DNA of 44,647 nt from Methanomicrobiales archaeon (lineage in GTDB: Archaea; Halobacteriota; Methanomicrobia; Methanomicrobiales; JACTUA01). The notes below the pieces were generated by a model. It saw only the letters and a program-made list of their open reading frames with translations. It ran no database searches and was not told where the DNA came from. Shown one piece after another: positions 1 to 8,642 of the stretch (position 1 is the stretch's first letter; each line of letters begins with the position of its first letter). Both the position numbers and the translations under genes were made by a program. The stretch covers positions 86,536-131,182 of the forward strand of contig JASEFH010000006.1 in the NCBI GenBank assembly GCA_030019205.1. Direction: 5' to 3'.

Positions 1-249
1 TATGCGCTGGCAGAAGATCTCGGGATACCGGACCGCATCCGCTCCAAGGCCCCGTCGGCCGGCCTCTGGAAGGGGCAGACCGACGAGGGGGAACTGGGCC
101 TCTCCTATGCCGACATCGACGCCGCCCTTGCAGAACTGGAGAGGGACGCCTGGATTCCCCGTTCGGAGGTCCAGGAGAGAGTGCTCCAGCTGGTGAAGAA
201 GAGCACGCACAAACGGCTCTCCCCTCCGAGTCTGCAGCGGCATCCGTGA
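1..249 (+). CDS. nadE: NH3-dependent NAD+ synthetase, C-terminal fragment (cut by window edge)
   Basis: The frame is open from the first base and ends in TGA at 247-249, giving about 82 C-terminal residues. It contains RIRSKAPSAGLWKGQTDE followed by LGLSYADID, the conserved C-terminal signature of NadE, where the Lys-Ala-Pro-Ser-Ala-Gly-Leu-Trp stretch contributes to the deamido-NAD/ATP site. NadE amidates nicotinate adenine dinucleotide to NAD+, the last step of NAD biosynthesis, in the cytoplasm. The remainder of the gene lies upstream of the window. No other family I know carries this motif combination. Confidence 0.93.
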   Translation, partial: YALAEDLGIPDRIRSKAPSAGLWKGQTDEGELGLSYADIDAALAELERDAWIPRSEVQERVLQLVKKSTHKRLSPPSLQRHP

Positions 250-689
250 GGCTCGCCTTCAGGCATGCGCGAAGGGGCTCACAGCCGGTGAACCTTCGGG
301 GCCGACAGCGCTTCGGGAGGAGGCCGAATCCGGTATGGAGCGGATACGTCCTGCCCGATCGATGCACAGGGGGCGAGGGCGCTGTCCCGGCTCCTCCAGT
401 CTCCGCCCCCCCCCCCGATGCGGTTGATCCGGGAGGGGCAGGCTGCAGGGGAGCCGGCGGGAGCAGCCGGAGAGGCCGGGATCGGGAGCTGTCCCCTCAG
501 GGCATCCTGACGGCGGGGGCGCGATCCCACCCCCCGCCCATCCTCTCCCGGTTGCGACAGGGGGAGCGGTTCATCGAGACGGGCGGGCTGCCGGGCAGGA
601 CCCGCCCGCGGCGTCGCCGGAGACTGAATACGGCCGCCGCACCGGGATGGTGCACGAAACGCCCGGGCGGATCCCGGCATCCGGAAGGT
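250..689. other. Intergenic, GC-rich, no gene seen
   Basis: This 440-base gap lies between the end of nadE and the convergent DUF128 gene. Long open frames cross it only because the DNA is very GC-rich; their translations are low-complexity Arg/Pro/Gly. A run of eleven C residues lies at 406-416. I see no RNA gene and no clear terminator. Confidence 0.6.
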
Positions 690-1472
690 CTACAGGTCCT
701 GGATGCGCTCCATGCTCTCGATATCCATCAGGCCTTTCAGCGCCCGAGTCACCACGCGACGCCCCCCCTCCTTGATCGCTGCCATGGGGTTGGTACCCCC
801 CACCATCGCGATCCCCATGTACTGGGGGCTGACCGGCACGCCGAGCAGGGGCACGTTGGGGACGCCAAGGTCCAGCACGCCGGTGAAGCCCTGACCGTCC
901 AGCTCGTCCAGGAGCTCGCCGACCAGCATCTCCGCCTCCATGTGGCACTCCCGCATGTTCCCGAGGATCATCCCGCTTCCCCGGCGCATCACGTTCGTGA
1001 TGGAGGTGGACTCCTGGGAGGCGAGCACCTCCAGGGGATCGATCGTCGTGTTGTTGTAGAGGATGAAGTGTACGAAACGCTTCGGCATTCGGGACTCTAT
1101 CTCCACGATGCCGCCCCCTATCGCGTTGTAGGGCACTCCCCGCTTCAGCAGCAGCCCGTCCAGGGTGATGGTGCACATGGTGCATACGGCCGTGCATCCT
1201 GCGGGGACCGGAAAGCCATCGACGGTCTCCCCCGACGGCACGAGCCGGACCCGGTCGCTGACGGCGAGTCCCGCCCGGTAGGTCTGCCGCAGGACGGAGA
1301 GCGCGTAGTCGATGTCCTTGTCCCGGATGAGGGAGAGGTTGTAGATGATCCTGCCGGTATCCTCCGCGGGGTCGTACGTCACCTGCATCGCATACTCCTC
1401 GATCACGTTGTTGATGAACCGCAGAGGTTTGCCCGTCCCGCACGGGTCTGCATCGGGTGTCATGTCCTGCAT
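690..1472 (-). CDS. NrpR-like DUF128 domain protein without DNA-binding domain
   Basis: About 260 residues. The protein matches the DUF128 sensor domain of the archaeal nitrogen repressor NrpR: a YDPAEDTGRIIYNLSLI opening, a CTMCTITLDGLLLK segment, GGGIVEIE, and a C-terminal GIAMVGGTNPMAAIKEGG glycine-rich block. In NrpR this domain senses 2-oxoglutarate and follows an N-terminal winged helix. Here nothing resembling a helix-turn-helix precedes it. Two-protein NrpR systems with a DUF128-only partner are known in Methanosarcina, so this could be a corepressor-type subunit, but that is inference. I chose ATG at 1472; an in-frame GTG lies at 1484. A TATA-like stretch at about 1502-1509 would start the transcript just upstream of 1472. 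The gene is divergent from the one at 1774. Confidence 0.82.
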   Translation of the reverse strand: MQDMTPDADPCGTGKPLRFINNVIEEYAMQVTYDPAEDTGRIIYNLSLIRDKDIDYALSVLRQTYRAGLAVSDRVRLVPSGETVDGFPVPAGCTAVCTMCTITLDGLLLKRGVPYNAIGGGIVEIESRMPKRFVHFILYNNTTIDPLEVLASQESTSITNVMRRGSGMILGNMRECHMEAEMLVGELLDELDGQGFTGVLDLGVPNVPLLGVPVSPQYMGIAMVGGTNPMAAIKEGGRRVVTRALKGLMDIESMERIQDL

Positions 1473-1565
1473 CCGCACGTACACTATTCATCGACGAATT
1501 CCATATAGCTATTCCCCTGTCAATTCCGCCCTCCCGGGGATGCTGGATTCCGGAAGATGCCCGCT

Positions 1566-1619
1566 GTCCGCGTCGCGAGCGGCGCATGCCCGAACATGTC
1601 CGCTCGCGACATGGCGGAC
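1566..1619. repeat. Long perfect inverted repeat in a divergent intergenic region
   Basis: GTCCGC plus GTCGCGAGCGG (1566-1582) is the exact reverse complement of CCGCTCGCGAC (1600-1610) plus GCGGAC (1614-1619), interrupted only by a 3-base ATG bulge at 1611-1613. That gives 17 base pairs with a 17-base loop. It sits between divergent genes starting at 1472 and 1774. It could be an operator, an RNA hairpin, or part of a mobile repeat; the sequence alone does not decide. Confidence 0.6.
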
Positions 1620-1773
1620 GGCGTCGCACCCAACCCTCCCGCTCCGCAAAGGCCCCGGGCACCGGGATCGGCCACTCCGACAGGTGCCGTCCGAACACGA
1701 TGTACACGCCAAAATCCGCCTCTTTATCGCCATGCTCATAGAATAAACCTTGTATACTCCTGCGGGAATATCA

Positions 1774-2739
1774 ATGGTGATGGATACAGGCATGCGGAAC
1801 TCCGGAAGGGAGGCGCTGAAACGGATTTTCGAAGCAGCCCATTTCACGGTCGAGGAGCTGGCGGACCCTCTGGCGCTCTCGGCTTCCAGCGACCAGATGT
1901 GCCTGGTCGCGATGTTCTCGGACGATTTGAAGGAGATGGAGCAGTTCGATCGGACCAACTTCCGCCTGGAGGAGGGAGAGAGAACGCTGGTGTGCAGGAA
2001 GCTGCTCTTCTCGCTCGCCGAGGGGGCGAAGGCCGATACCTGCATCCTCTGGGATCGGGACGACTTCGTGCGGTACGCAGGAGCAGCCGCCCTCGCCGCC
2101 ATCCTGGGCCAGAGGCTGGTTATCGACCTGGAACCCTCCGCGGATCAGCAGCGGACGGAGGAGCGGGGCAGGATCTCCGCTATTCCGGAAGAGGGGGAGA
2201 AGGGTCCCGAGGTCCTGCACCTTCCCGTCCGGGTGGACGCGGGGCGGGCGCTGCGCATCGCCGGTATCGAGGGTGAGCCGACCCTCCGCTTCATCCCCCA
2301 CTGGCGGTACCGCGTGGTGAGCGACGGCGAGAAGCCGTTCAGGGATCGGGTGATCAGCTTCAAGTCGGAGGAACGCGGGGCCGTCAACGCCATCAACGGC
2401 ATGCGGATAGAGATGCCGCTGGATACGGCGGAGATGTCGGCGATACCGGCGGATGCGGAACTGGTGGGACCCCGGAGCCGGAAAGAGGATGTGGAGGAGA
2501 GTATCATCAACGCCCTGACGGAGCGGCTGACCCAGCGGATCCGTATCAAGACGGAGAAGGGCGATGCGATCTTCTACGAGGACAAGGCTTTCAAGCCGGA
2601 GAGGAGAGATATCCGGATCGATACGGAGATGGTGTACGTGCCGGTATGGCAGATCCGGGGGAAGAAGATCGTCGAGGTCAACGGATTCAACGGGGAGATC
2701 CTCTCCCTGCCCATGGACGAGGGTGTGGAGGTACTCTGA
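1774..2739 (+). CDS. Conserved-looking hypothetical protein (about 321 aa)
   Basis: I do not recognise the family. The protein is soluble and acidic with no signal peptide or membrane segment. The N-terminal third contains DTCILWDRDDFVRYAGAAAL, followed by a charged linker near residues 130-150. The C-terminal third has VEESIINALTERLTQRIRIKTEKG and a repeated beta-type VYVPVWQIRGKKIVEVNGFNG element. The frame extends to a TTG at 1750, but ATG 1774 has a GGGA six bases upstream and further in-frame ATGs lie at 1780 and 1792; I prefer 1774. It ends 6 bases before the flavin disulfide oxidoreductase gene, and a GGAGG inside its last codons (2725-2729) serves that gene, so the two are probably cotranscribed and functionally linked. 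Confidence 0.8.
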   Translation: MVMDTGMRNSGREALKRIFEAAHFTVEELADPLALSASSDQMCLVAMFSDDLKEMEQFDRTNFRLEEGERTLVCRKLLFSLAEGAKADTCILWDRDDFVRYAGAAALAAILGQRLVIDLEPSADQQRTEERGRISAIPEEGEKGPEVLHLPVRVDAGRALRIAGIEGEPTLRFIPHWRYRVVSDGEKPFRDRVISFKSEERGAVNAINGMRIEMPLDTAEMSAIPADAELVGPRSRKEDVEESIINALTERLTQRIRIKTEKGDAIFYEDKAFKPERRDIRIDTEMVYVPVWQIRGKKIVEVNGFNGEILSLPMDEGVEVL

Positions 2740-2745
2740 CACGGC

Positions 2746-4080
2746 ATGATCCCGATACTCGGGGGCGGACCGGCAGGCAGGCTCGCAGCGATGCGGCTCG
2801 CCCATGCGGGCAGGGACGTGGAGCTCATTGAGGAGCGGCGAATCGGCGGTCAGTGCCTGCACCAGGGCTGCATGGTGATCTGCGCTCTCTCGGACGTGGC
2901 GCGCCTGATCCGCACGGCGCGCATGCTCGCCGATCTGCAGGTCCTCGATGCGGTCCCGAATGTCTCTTTCTCCCGCCTTCTGCGGGGGATGCAGGAGATC
3001 CAGGAGAAGATCGAGGGCGTGCTCGATGCCGAGACCCGGGGCGCCGGCGTGACCATCCGCTACGGCAGCAGGGGCTCCGTGCAGGGCAGGGACGTCTACG
3101 TGAATGGGGAGAGGGTGGAGGCGGAGGCGGCGATCATCGCCACCGGTTCCCGCCCGCGGATACCCGACATCCCCGGGATCTCCCTTGCCGGCGTATACAA
3201 CCCCCACACCCTGGCGACCATGGAGCGGCTCCCCAGCAGTATGGCGATCGTCGGATGCGGGATCATGGGCGTCGAGTTCGCCGGCATCTTCCACGCGTTC
3301 GGATCAGAGGTGCACCTGCTCTGCCGGAGCCGGTTTCTGAAGACCCTCGATCCGGCGGTGAGGAGACAGGCGGAGAAGGAGCTGAACGGGGTGCATATCC
3401 GCGAGCATGCAAGGATCCGGTCCATCGATGGCGACGGATCGGTGAGTGCGGTGACCGTCGAGGAGAAGGGGACGGTGGAGCGGGTCGAGGTGGACGCGGT
3501 CTTCCTGGCTCCCGGGCTCGTGCCCCGCTCGGAGTGCGTCGAGGGGATCGCCAAAGGCCCCCTGGGCGAGATCTGCGTGGACGACCGCATGCGCACCAGC
3601 GTGGAGGGCATATACGCCTGCGGGGATGTCACCGGTCCGCCCTACCTGACGCCCGTGGCACGCATGGAGGGGATCGTCGCGGCGGACAACATCCTGGGGA
3701 AGGAGCGGAGGATGGACTACAGCCACATTCCGCAGTCCATCAGCCTGGGCACCGATCTCGCCTTCTCTCTCCCGCGGATCGAAGCCGATATCGCGGCATC
3801 TGTTCCCGCCCCGGCCGGCCCGGGTTCGTTCTGGTCGGTTCCGAGCGGAGGCACGGGGTTCGCGAAGGTGATGGTGGATGCTGCCAGCGGACGGATCTGC
3901 GGTGCCGCATCGGCAGCGCCGGGCGCCGCCATCTCCCTCCACTACCTGGCGCATCTCATGCGGCAGGGGAGCACGGTCTTCGACTTCGAGGAGTTCATCG
4001 AGACGCATCCCACAACCGACGGTCTCTTCAGTCTGGCCAAGTATCTGTCGGAACGGCTCAGGGAGCGCGGATCGCGGTGA
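2746..4080 (+). CDS. Pyridine nucleotide-disulfide oxidoreductase (dihydrolipoamide dehydrogenase-like)
   Basis: 444 residues, the usual length for class I flavoprotein disulfide reductases. An FAD-binding GGGPAG is at residues 6-11, redox cysteines C37 and C42 lie in GGQCLHQGCM, a second Rossmann motif (IVGCGIMGVEFA) is near residue 165, the FAD-binding GIYACGDVTG is near 290, and a C-terminal HPTTDG stands where the family has HPT-x2-E. The CxxxxC spacing is canonical but the surroundings are unusual: GGxCLNxGCxPSK is replaced by GGQCLHQGCMVIC, and the active-site Glu after HPT is Gly. A disulfide reductase with a non-standard substrate, possibly acting with the protein encoded just upstream, is the best reading. 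True dihydrolipoamide dehydrogenase is less likely, since no 2-oxoacid dehydrogenase genes are nearby. Confidence 0.87.
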   Translation: MIPILGGGPAGRLAAMRLAHAGRDVELIEERRIGGQCLHQGCMVICALSDVARLIRTARMLADLQVLDAVPNVSFSRLLRGMQEIQEKIEGVLDAETRGAGVTIRYGSRGSVQGRDVYVNGERVEAEAAIIATGSRPRIPDIPGISLAGVYNPHTLATMERLPSSMAIVGCGIMGVEFAGIFHAFGSEVHLLCRSRFLKTLDPAVRRQAEKELNGVHIREHARIRSIDGDGSVSAVTVEEKGTVERVEVDAVFLAPGLVPRSECVEGIAKGPLGEICVDDRMRTSVEGIYACGDVTGPPYLTPVARMEGIVAADNILGKERRMDYSHIPQSISLGTDLAFSLPRIEADIAASVPAPAGPGSFWSVPSGGTGFAKVMVDAASGRICGAASAAPGAAISLHYLAHLMRQGSTVFDFEEFIETHPTTDGLFSLAKYLSERLRERGSR

Positions 4081-4755
4081 TGCCCCCGGTATGCCGCCAG
4101 CGGGTGTGGCACGCCGCCCCCGCCGCGATCCCGGCACGAACGATCGCCCTGCCCGCAACAGCGCTGGTGCGGGGGCCCGGGGATAGGTGATCCGCTCCAG
4201 GCCGGGGCGCCAGCACGATCCAGCCCTCCGCTGACCGGGCAGCAGGATCCGTTGCACCGGGGGAGAAGAGGGCTCCCGCCCGCCCTGCCATGGGAGAGCC
4301 CGAGCGTATGGCGCGATACCCTCTCCCGGCAGACACCCCCCGATACCTTTCCGCCCCGGTGCATAAAAGGGAGGTTGCGCTCTCCCGGATGAAGCGGGCG
4401 GAGCCCGAATTCTGGAGTTTCGACGACGGCCCGATCGTCCCCCATTCCCGCCAGGGGGATGCCCTCTCAGCCCCCCGTCAGTGAGAGGGGCCCGGATGGC
4501 GTCCGGGGCAGGCCCGCAACCGCCCCTGAGAGGCGGCGCATCGCCTCCCACCCTCGTTCCCATCTCACGCGGAAGCCGATCCCGGGATCATTTTCGAAAA
4601 GGATGGCCGGGACTCCCCCGGGTCGGTCCGCGCGGAGGGGGGGCGGCGCATCCGCTCCCTGCCGGCATTCCGGCGATGCCACGACGGGGCCGCCCTGGAT
4701 CTCGAATTGACAAAATTCATGAACGAACAGAGGATAAATTCTCTCAGAAGGCGTC
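4081..4755. other. 675-base gene-poor spacer
   Basis: No convincing gene is seen. A possible hairpin pairs GGGAGAG (4292-4298) with CTCTCCC (4321-4327), with a shorter GTAT/ATAC helix inside. A TATA-like GCATAAAAGG lies near 4361-4370, so a small RNA is conceivable but unsupported. The last 60 bases turn AT-rich (around GGATAAATTC, 4732-4741) and probably hold the promoter of the kinase gene. Confidence 0.5.
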
Positions 4756-6729
4756 ATGGCGGAGAGAGCGGTTCATCGGTGGATATTCCTCGCCTGCGGG
4801 ATCGTCATGGTTCCCCTCTGGTTCATCGCCCTTCCCCTGAAGCCCCCCTTCGCGTGGGAAGACATCCTCATGGAGGCGCTGTTCCTGGTCGGGGTCGGGA
4901 TCGCCTTCATTCTCATCGCCCGCCTGAAGAACAGGACGATCGAGGTGGGGATCGGAACGTTCGCACTGGGTCTCCTGATCGACCTCCTGGACGAGTTCAC
5001 CTCGGAACCCGATCTCCTCAGCACGGATCTGGAGGGGATCCTGCAGCTGGCGGGCATCTCCCTCGTCGTCCTGGGGCTGTACACATCCACGCGGAGCCTG
5101 GAGGCGAACCTCGCCGTATCCCGGGAGAAGGAGGAGGCGCTCCGCAGGAGCGAGGAGCGCTACCGCAGCCTGATCGAGGACATCAACGACGTGGTCTGCG
5201 AGACGGACGAGCACGATCGCCTGGTCTACGTCAGCCCCAGGATCCGCGATCTGCTGGGATACCCGCAGGAGAGCCTGGTCGGCAGAACCCTCTTCGACTT
5301 CGTCGCTGCCGAGGACCGGAAAGAGGTCTCCTCGTTCTTTGACGGGGCGGCTTTCGGACGGAAGGCGTTCACCCTCATCGAGCACGCCATGCGCCACGCG
5401 GACGGCCACACGGTGATCGTCCAGACCAGCGGCACCCCGATGTTCGGCGGCGGCGGCGCCTTCCAGGGGTACCGCCTGGTGCTGCGCGATACGACTGCCC
5501 GCAGGCAGGCGGAAGAGGAGGTGAAGCGCAGGAACCGGCAGCTGCTGGCCATCAACCAGATCATCGGGGCCGCCGCCTCCTCGCTCAGTCTGAACGAGCT
5601 GATGCAGACCTCGCTCACGAAGACGCTCGAACTGCTGGGATTCGACGGCGGGATGATCTACCTCGTGGACCGGGATCGGACGCGGGCGGAGCTGGCGGTC
5701 TACCAGGGGTTCCCCAGATGGATCGTCCCCGACGGCAAGATCCTGGACATCCACGCCGGACCCTACCGACAGGTGTTCGTCGACGGCGAGCCCCTGTATA
5801 TCGATAACTACCGGGAGCGGTATCCGGATCGGGAGGAGTTCGGGATACGCGCCTTCGCGAGCATCCCCCTTGTGGCCCACTCCATGGTGGTGGGCGCCAT
5901 CAACATCGCCAGCCGCAAGAACTGCGCCTTCACCGATGACGAGAGATCAACACTCGAGTCGGTTGGACGGGAGATCGGCAGCGCCGTCTTGAAAGAGATG
6001 CTGCAGCAGCAGCTCGACAGCGCCTACACCAAGGAGCACCTCTACCTGGAGCAGCTCGCGGCTGCCAACCGCGAGGCCAACCTCTACCTGGACATCATGG
6101 TCCACGACATCAACAACGCTAACATGGTCTCTCTCGGCTATGCCGATCTGATCCGGGAGCGGGCCGGTCCGGAACTGGCCGACTACGCGAAGAAGCTCGA
6201 GAAGAGCGTCGAGAAGAGTATCGAGATCATCCGCAGCGTATCCACCATCCGCAGGATCCACCGCGGAGAGGCAACGCTGGGGCCAGTCGATATCGACAGC
6301 GTGATCCGGGCGGAGATCCGGCATCACGAAGGCGCCTCCATCTTCTACCAGGGTTCACCGCTGCTCGTGTACGCCGACGACCTGCTTCCCGAGGTCTTCA
6401 CCAACCTCATCGGAAACGCCCTGAAGTTCGGGGGGCCGTCCGTGCAGGTACGGATCCGGGTCGAGGACCGGGGAGAGGAGGTCGATGTCGCGATCGAGGA
6501 TACGGGCCCCGGCATCCCCGACGATCTCAAACCCCGCGTATTCGACCGATTCCAGAGGGGCAGCACCTCCGTCCCCGGGACCGGGCTGGGCCTGTCCATC
6601 ACGCGCATGCTCATGGATCGCTATGGGGGAAGGGCCTGGGTGGAGGATCGGGTCCCCGGCACCCCGGGAGAGGGGACGGTCGTCAGGTTCCGCCTGAAGA
6701 AGATCCGGGAACCATCCACCCATCGCTGA
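4756..6729 (+). CDS. Membrane sensor histidine kinase with PAS and GAF domains
   Basis: 657 residues. Four hydrophobic segments lie at about 8-27, 36-56, 62-78 and 92-110. A PAS domain (RYRSLIEDINDVVCETDEHD onward) spans about 135-245, a GAF domain about 265-415, then a dimerisation/phosphoacceptor region with H450 in MVHDINNANMVSLGYADL, and a HATPase domain at about 540-655 with N box (NLIGNALKFGG), G1 box (EDTGPGIPDD), F box (VFDRFQRG) and G2 box (GTGLGLSITRML). It should autophosphorylate on H450 in response to an unknown signal. No response regulator gene is adjacent, so it is an orphan, which is common among methanogen kinases. An AGAAGG lies just upstream of the ATG. Confidence 0.92.
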   Translation: MAERAVHRWIFLACGIVMVPLWFIALPLKPPFAWEDILMEALFLVGVGIAFILIARLKNRTIEVGIGTFALGLLIDLLDEFTSEPDLLSTDLEGILQLAGISLVVLGLYTSTRSLEANLAVSREKEEALRRSEERYRSLIEDINDVVCETDEHDRLVYVSPRIRDLLGYPQESLVGRTLFDFVAAEDRKEVSSFFDGAAFGRKAFTLIEHAMRHADGHTVIVQTSGTPMFGGGGAFQGYRLVLRDTTARRQAEEEVKRRNRQLLAINQIIGAAASSLSLNELMQTSLTKTLELLGFDGGMIYLVDRDRTRAELAVYQGFPRWIVPDGKILDIHAGPYRQVFVDGEPLYIDNYRERYPDREEFGIRAFASIPLVAHSMVVGAINIASRKNCAFTDDERSTLESVGREIGSAVLKEMLQQQLDSAYTKEHLYLEQLAAANREANLYLDIMVHDINNANMVSLGYADLIRERAGPELADYAKKLEKSVEKSIEIIRSVSTIRRIHRGEATLGPVDIDSVIRAEIRHHEGASIFYQGSPLLVYADDLLPEVFTNLIGNALKFGGPSVQVRIRVEDRGEEVDVAIEDTGPGIPDDLKPRVFDRFQRGSTSVPGTGLGLSITRMLMDRYGGRAWVEDRVPGTPGEGTVVRFRLKKIREPSTHR

Positions 6730-6762
6730 TATGTTAGAATCCGGTCTGTGGACGCATGGCAA

Positions 6763-7050
6763 TTAAGGCCGCCCGGATGCAGGGATCTTCTGGCCGATCC
6801 GCCTCTCCAGCTCGACCTGAATACGGTTTTTCAGTCCGGGCACGGTCTGGAGCAGCTGCCCGAGCGTGAGACCCGCGACGAAAGGGCAGAAGTAGACTTC
6901 TTCCGCATCCAGAATCACGAGGGCGTGGGGCTCTGCCTGCCCGAAGCATCCGCCGTTGGCTGACACCATACGCATCTCTATCACGATGATGAGGCTCCTC
7001 TCTTCCACATGGACCGTCTCTCCCGCGAGGAGCCTATGCACCCTGTCCAT
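6763..7050 (-). CDS. Small conserved-looking protein, third gene of the GerW operon
   Basis: 95 residues, function not recognised. The start ATG at 7050 lies inside the end of the DUF2953 gene (17-base overlap) and is preceded by GGGGAG with 5-base spacing, which supports translation. The sequence reads as a compact alpha/beta protein (VEERSLIIVIEMRMVSA, HALVILDAEEVYFCPFVAGL) ending in a basic helix (KNRIQVELERRIGQK). It has no membrane segment or signal peptide and two isolated cysteines. Operon position suggests a role with the GerW and DUF2953 proteins. Confidence 0.65.
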   Translation of the reverse strand: MDRVHRLLAGETVHVEERSLIIVIEMRMVSANGGCFGQAEPHALVILDAEEVYFCPFVAGLTLGQLLQTVPGLKNRIQVELERRIGQKIPASGRP

Positions 7051-7831
7051 TGTAACTCCCCGCTATCACCATCTTATGAACGAGGTCGAGAACCTTCCGC
7101 TCGAGAAATATCCGGAGCACCGCAATATAAATTCGAATCGGCCAGCTGAACCGCACCCGGGTCTTAAGGTGCCACTCGAGGATATTCCTGTCAAAGAGAG
7201 GATCTATCTGTATGCTGAGGTTGGGCACGGCATACAGCATCCCCCGGACGGCCATGCCGTACCCATAGAGGAGACCCGCAGTCTCCGGATTCTCAGAGCC
7301 CAGTGCCGTCTTCAGGTCAATCCTCTCAATCGAGAAGGACTTCACTACCTCCTGCACAAGCCTCGCGATGCGGTATCGAACCCGGGAGTCCAGCAGCACC
7401 TTCAGGGTATCCGGAGAGAGCAGCGCCAGATAGGCTTCGGGATGCGCCAGGGCCTGGTAGGTGCTCGGCCGCAAATAAAGCGTGTAGGAGGACTCGATCT
7501 CATCGATGCTCGGGAGAGGCTTCTCCGGCTCGGGTGGTTTCTCTACCTTTTCAGGTACTTCAACCGCTTCTTCTTCCAGAATGGGGGGCAGCCTCGACTC
7601 CAAGACGGGGCGGCCCGCTAGCAGGAGCGCCGCTGTCGGGCCCTGCTCTTCCAGGACAATACGAACGCCGACGATGCCCTGTATCACCGACACTGCCAGC
7701 GTTACCACAATGCCGTACTTCTCCGACTCCAGCTTGATATCAATCGGAAGCAGGGTGACGTACAGCGAAAGAACCCAGAATAGGAGAATGAGAATGGCAA
7801 TTACGACCAGGATCCAGAACAGGATGTCCAT
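7034..7831 (-). CDS. DUF2953 domain membrane protein
   Basis: 265 residues. One strong N-terminal membrane segment (about 3-30, very rich in Ile/Leu/Val) is followed by a soluble domain with a Glu/Pro-rich linker near residues 85-110, then a C-terminal DUF2953-type domain (TAGLLYGYGMAVRGMLYAV, LEWHLKTRVRFSWPI). In Bacillus the DUF2953 gene ytfI neighbours ytfJ (GerW family); the same pair is found here, with the GerW gene 71 bases upstream on the same strand. The function is unknown; the pairing suggests a shared envelope-related role. No clear Shine-Dalgarno sequence precedes ATG 7831. Confidence 0.8.
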   Translation of the reverse strand: MDILFWILVVIAILILLFWVLSLYVTLLPIDIKLESEKYGIVVTLAVSVIQGIVGVRIVLEEQGPTAALLLAGRPVLESRLPPILEEEAVEVPEKVEKPPEPEKPLPSIDEIESSYTLYLRPSTYQALAHPEAYLALLSPDTLKVLLDSRVRYRIARLVQEVVKSFSIERIDLKTALGSENPETAGLLYGYGMAVRGMLYAVPNLSIQIDPLFDRNILEWHLKTRVRFSWPIRIYIAVLRIFLERKVLDLVHKMVIAGSYNGQGA

Positions 7832-7902
7832 TCACGTCACGCGAAAAAGTAGGTATCCCGTCCGGCAGGCTCACTAGCAGCTCCGGGTCGGTACGCCCAC
7901 CC

Positions 7903-8427
7903 TCACTTCTTCCACTCTTCCCATTCGGTCTCTACTTTCTTCTCCGCCTCGCCCGTCTCGCCGCCCGCGGCGCCTTTCATCTCCTGGGCCGCCTCCCGCG
8001 CCGCCTGGGCTGCCTCCGAGGCCGGTCCCCGCATCTCGTGGGCGACGTCCCTGACGGTGCCCCGCATCTGCTCCATGACCTTGGGGATGGTCTCGACGAC
8101 AATCGGGATCGTCTCGCTCACCGCCTCTGCCAGCGGACTGAGTTTGCGGAGCGAGAGCAGCTGCACGCCCTCCCGTCCGCGGACATCCTTGTGCAGCACG
8201 ACGATGGCGGTCGGGTTGAGGGCTGCACCGGCACCGGTGCCAGAACCGCCGGAGTTCGCTCCGGACCGGCCGTCTCCGCCGCCGAAACCGAATCCATATC
8301 CGGCAATGGGGATGATCACTTTGTTCTCCGCCTCGACCGGTGGCCCCATGATATTGCTGGCGCACAGGAGCGAGCCCAGGATTTCTGTCGTCGTCTTCAG
8401 CATCTCTTCGCCTGGCAATGATATCAC
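7903..8427 (-). CDS. GerW/YtfJ family protein
   Basis: 174 residues from GTG 8427, or 166 from ATG 8403. Family features are the opening TTTEILGSLLCASNIMGPPVE, then a beta-strand and glycine-rich block (IIPIAGYGFGFGGGDG, then GGSGTGAGA), then PTAIVVLHKDVRGREGVQLL. The C-terminal 60 residues are a helical Ala/Glu/Lys-rich tail (EAAQAAREAAQEMKGAAGGE) longer than I expect for the bacterial protein. GerW is named for Bacillus spore germination, but archaeal homologues occur in organisms that form no spores, so the true role is unknown. It is the first gene of a minus-strand operon with the DUF2953 gene and the 95-residue gene. Confidence 0.85.
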   Translation of the reverse strand: MISLPGEEMLKTTTEILGSLLCASNIMGPPVEAENKVIIPIAGYGFGFGGGDGRSGANSGGSGTGAGAALNPTAIVVLHKDVRGREGVQLLSLRKLSPLAEAVSETIPIVVETIPKVMEQMRGTVRDVAHEMRGPASEAAQAAREAAQEMKGAAGGETGEAEKKVETEWEEWKK

Positions 8428-8450
8428 CGCTACCCACTACGCAAATGTCA

Positions 8451-8458
8451 TATAAATA
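8451..8458 (-). promoter_or_regulatory. TATA box of the GerW operon
   Basis: Read on the minus strand this is TATTTATA, centred about 27 bases upstream of the GTG at 8427. That spacing predicts transcription starting at or next to the GTG, so the mRNA may be leaderless. The alternative ATG at 8403 would have a short leader. Confidence 0.55.
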
Positions 8459-8642
8459 CCTTTCTGGATTGGATGCGTCTCCTTCCCCAAACGAGGGATG
8501 ATATGAGGCCCGGGAAGGTTTTCCCTCGAGAAAACGGCCCGGGCACATCCGAACGCTCTCCCGCCCGGCCGGGATCGTGCGTCCGGAAAGGGCGAATCCG
8601 TGCAGGCAGACGGCGCTGGCGTGCAGGCGCCGGTAGTATTGA

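Noticed and set aside
571-1707. Long minus-strand open frame of 378 codons overlapping the DUF128 gene
   Set aside because: It is a frame shadow in GC-rich DNA: the translation is Arg/Gly-rich and low complexity, while the overlapping frame is a clear DUF128 protein.
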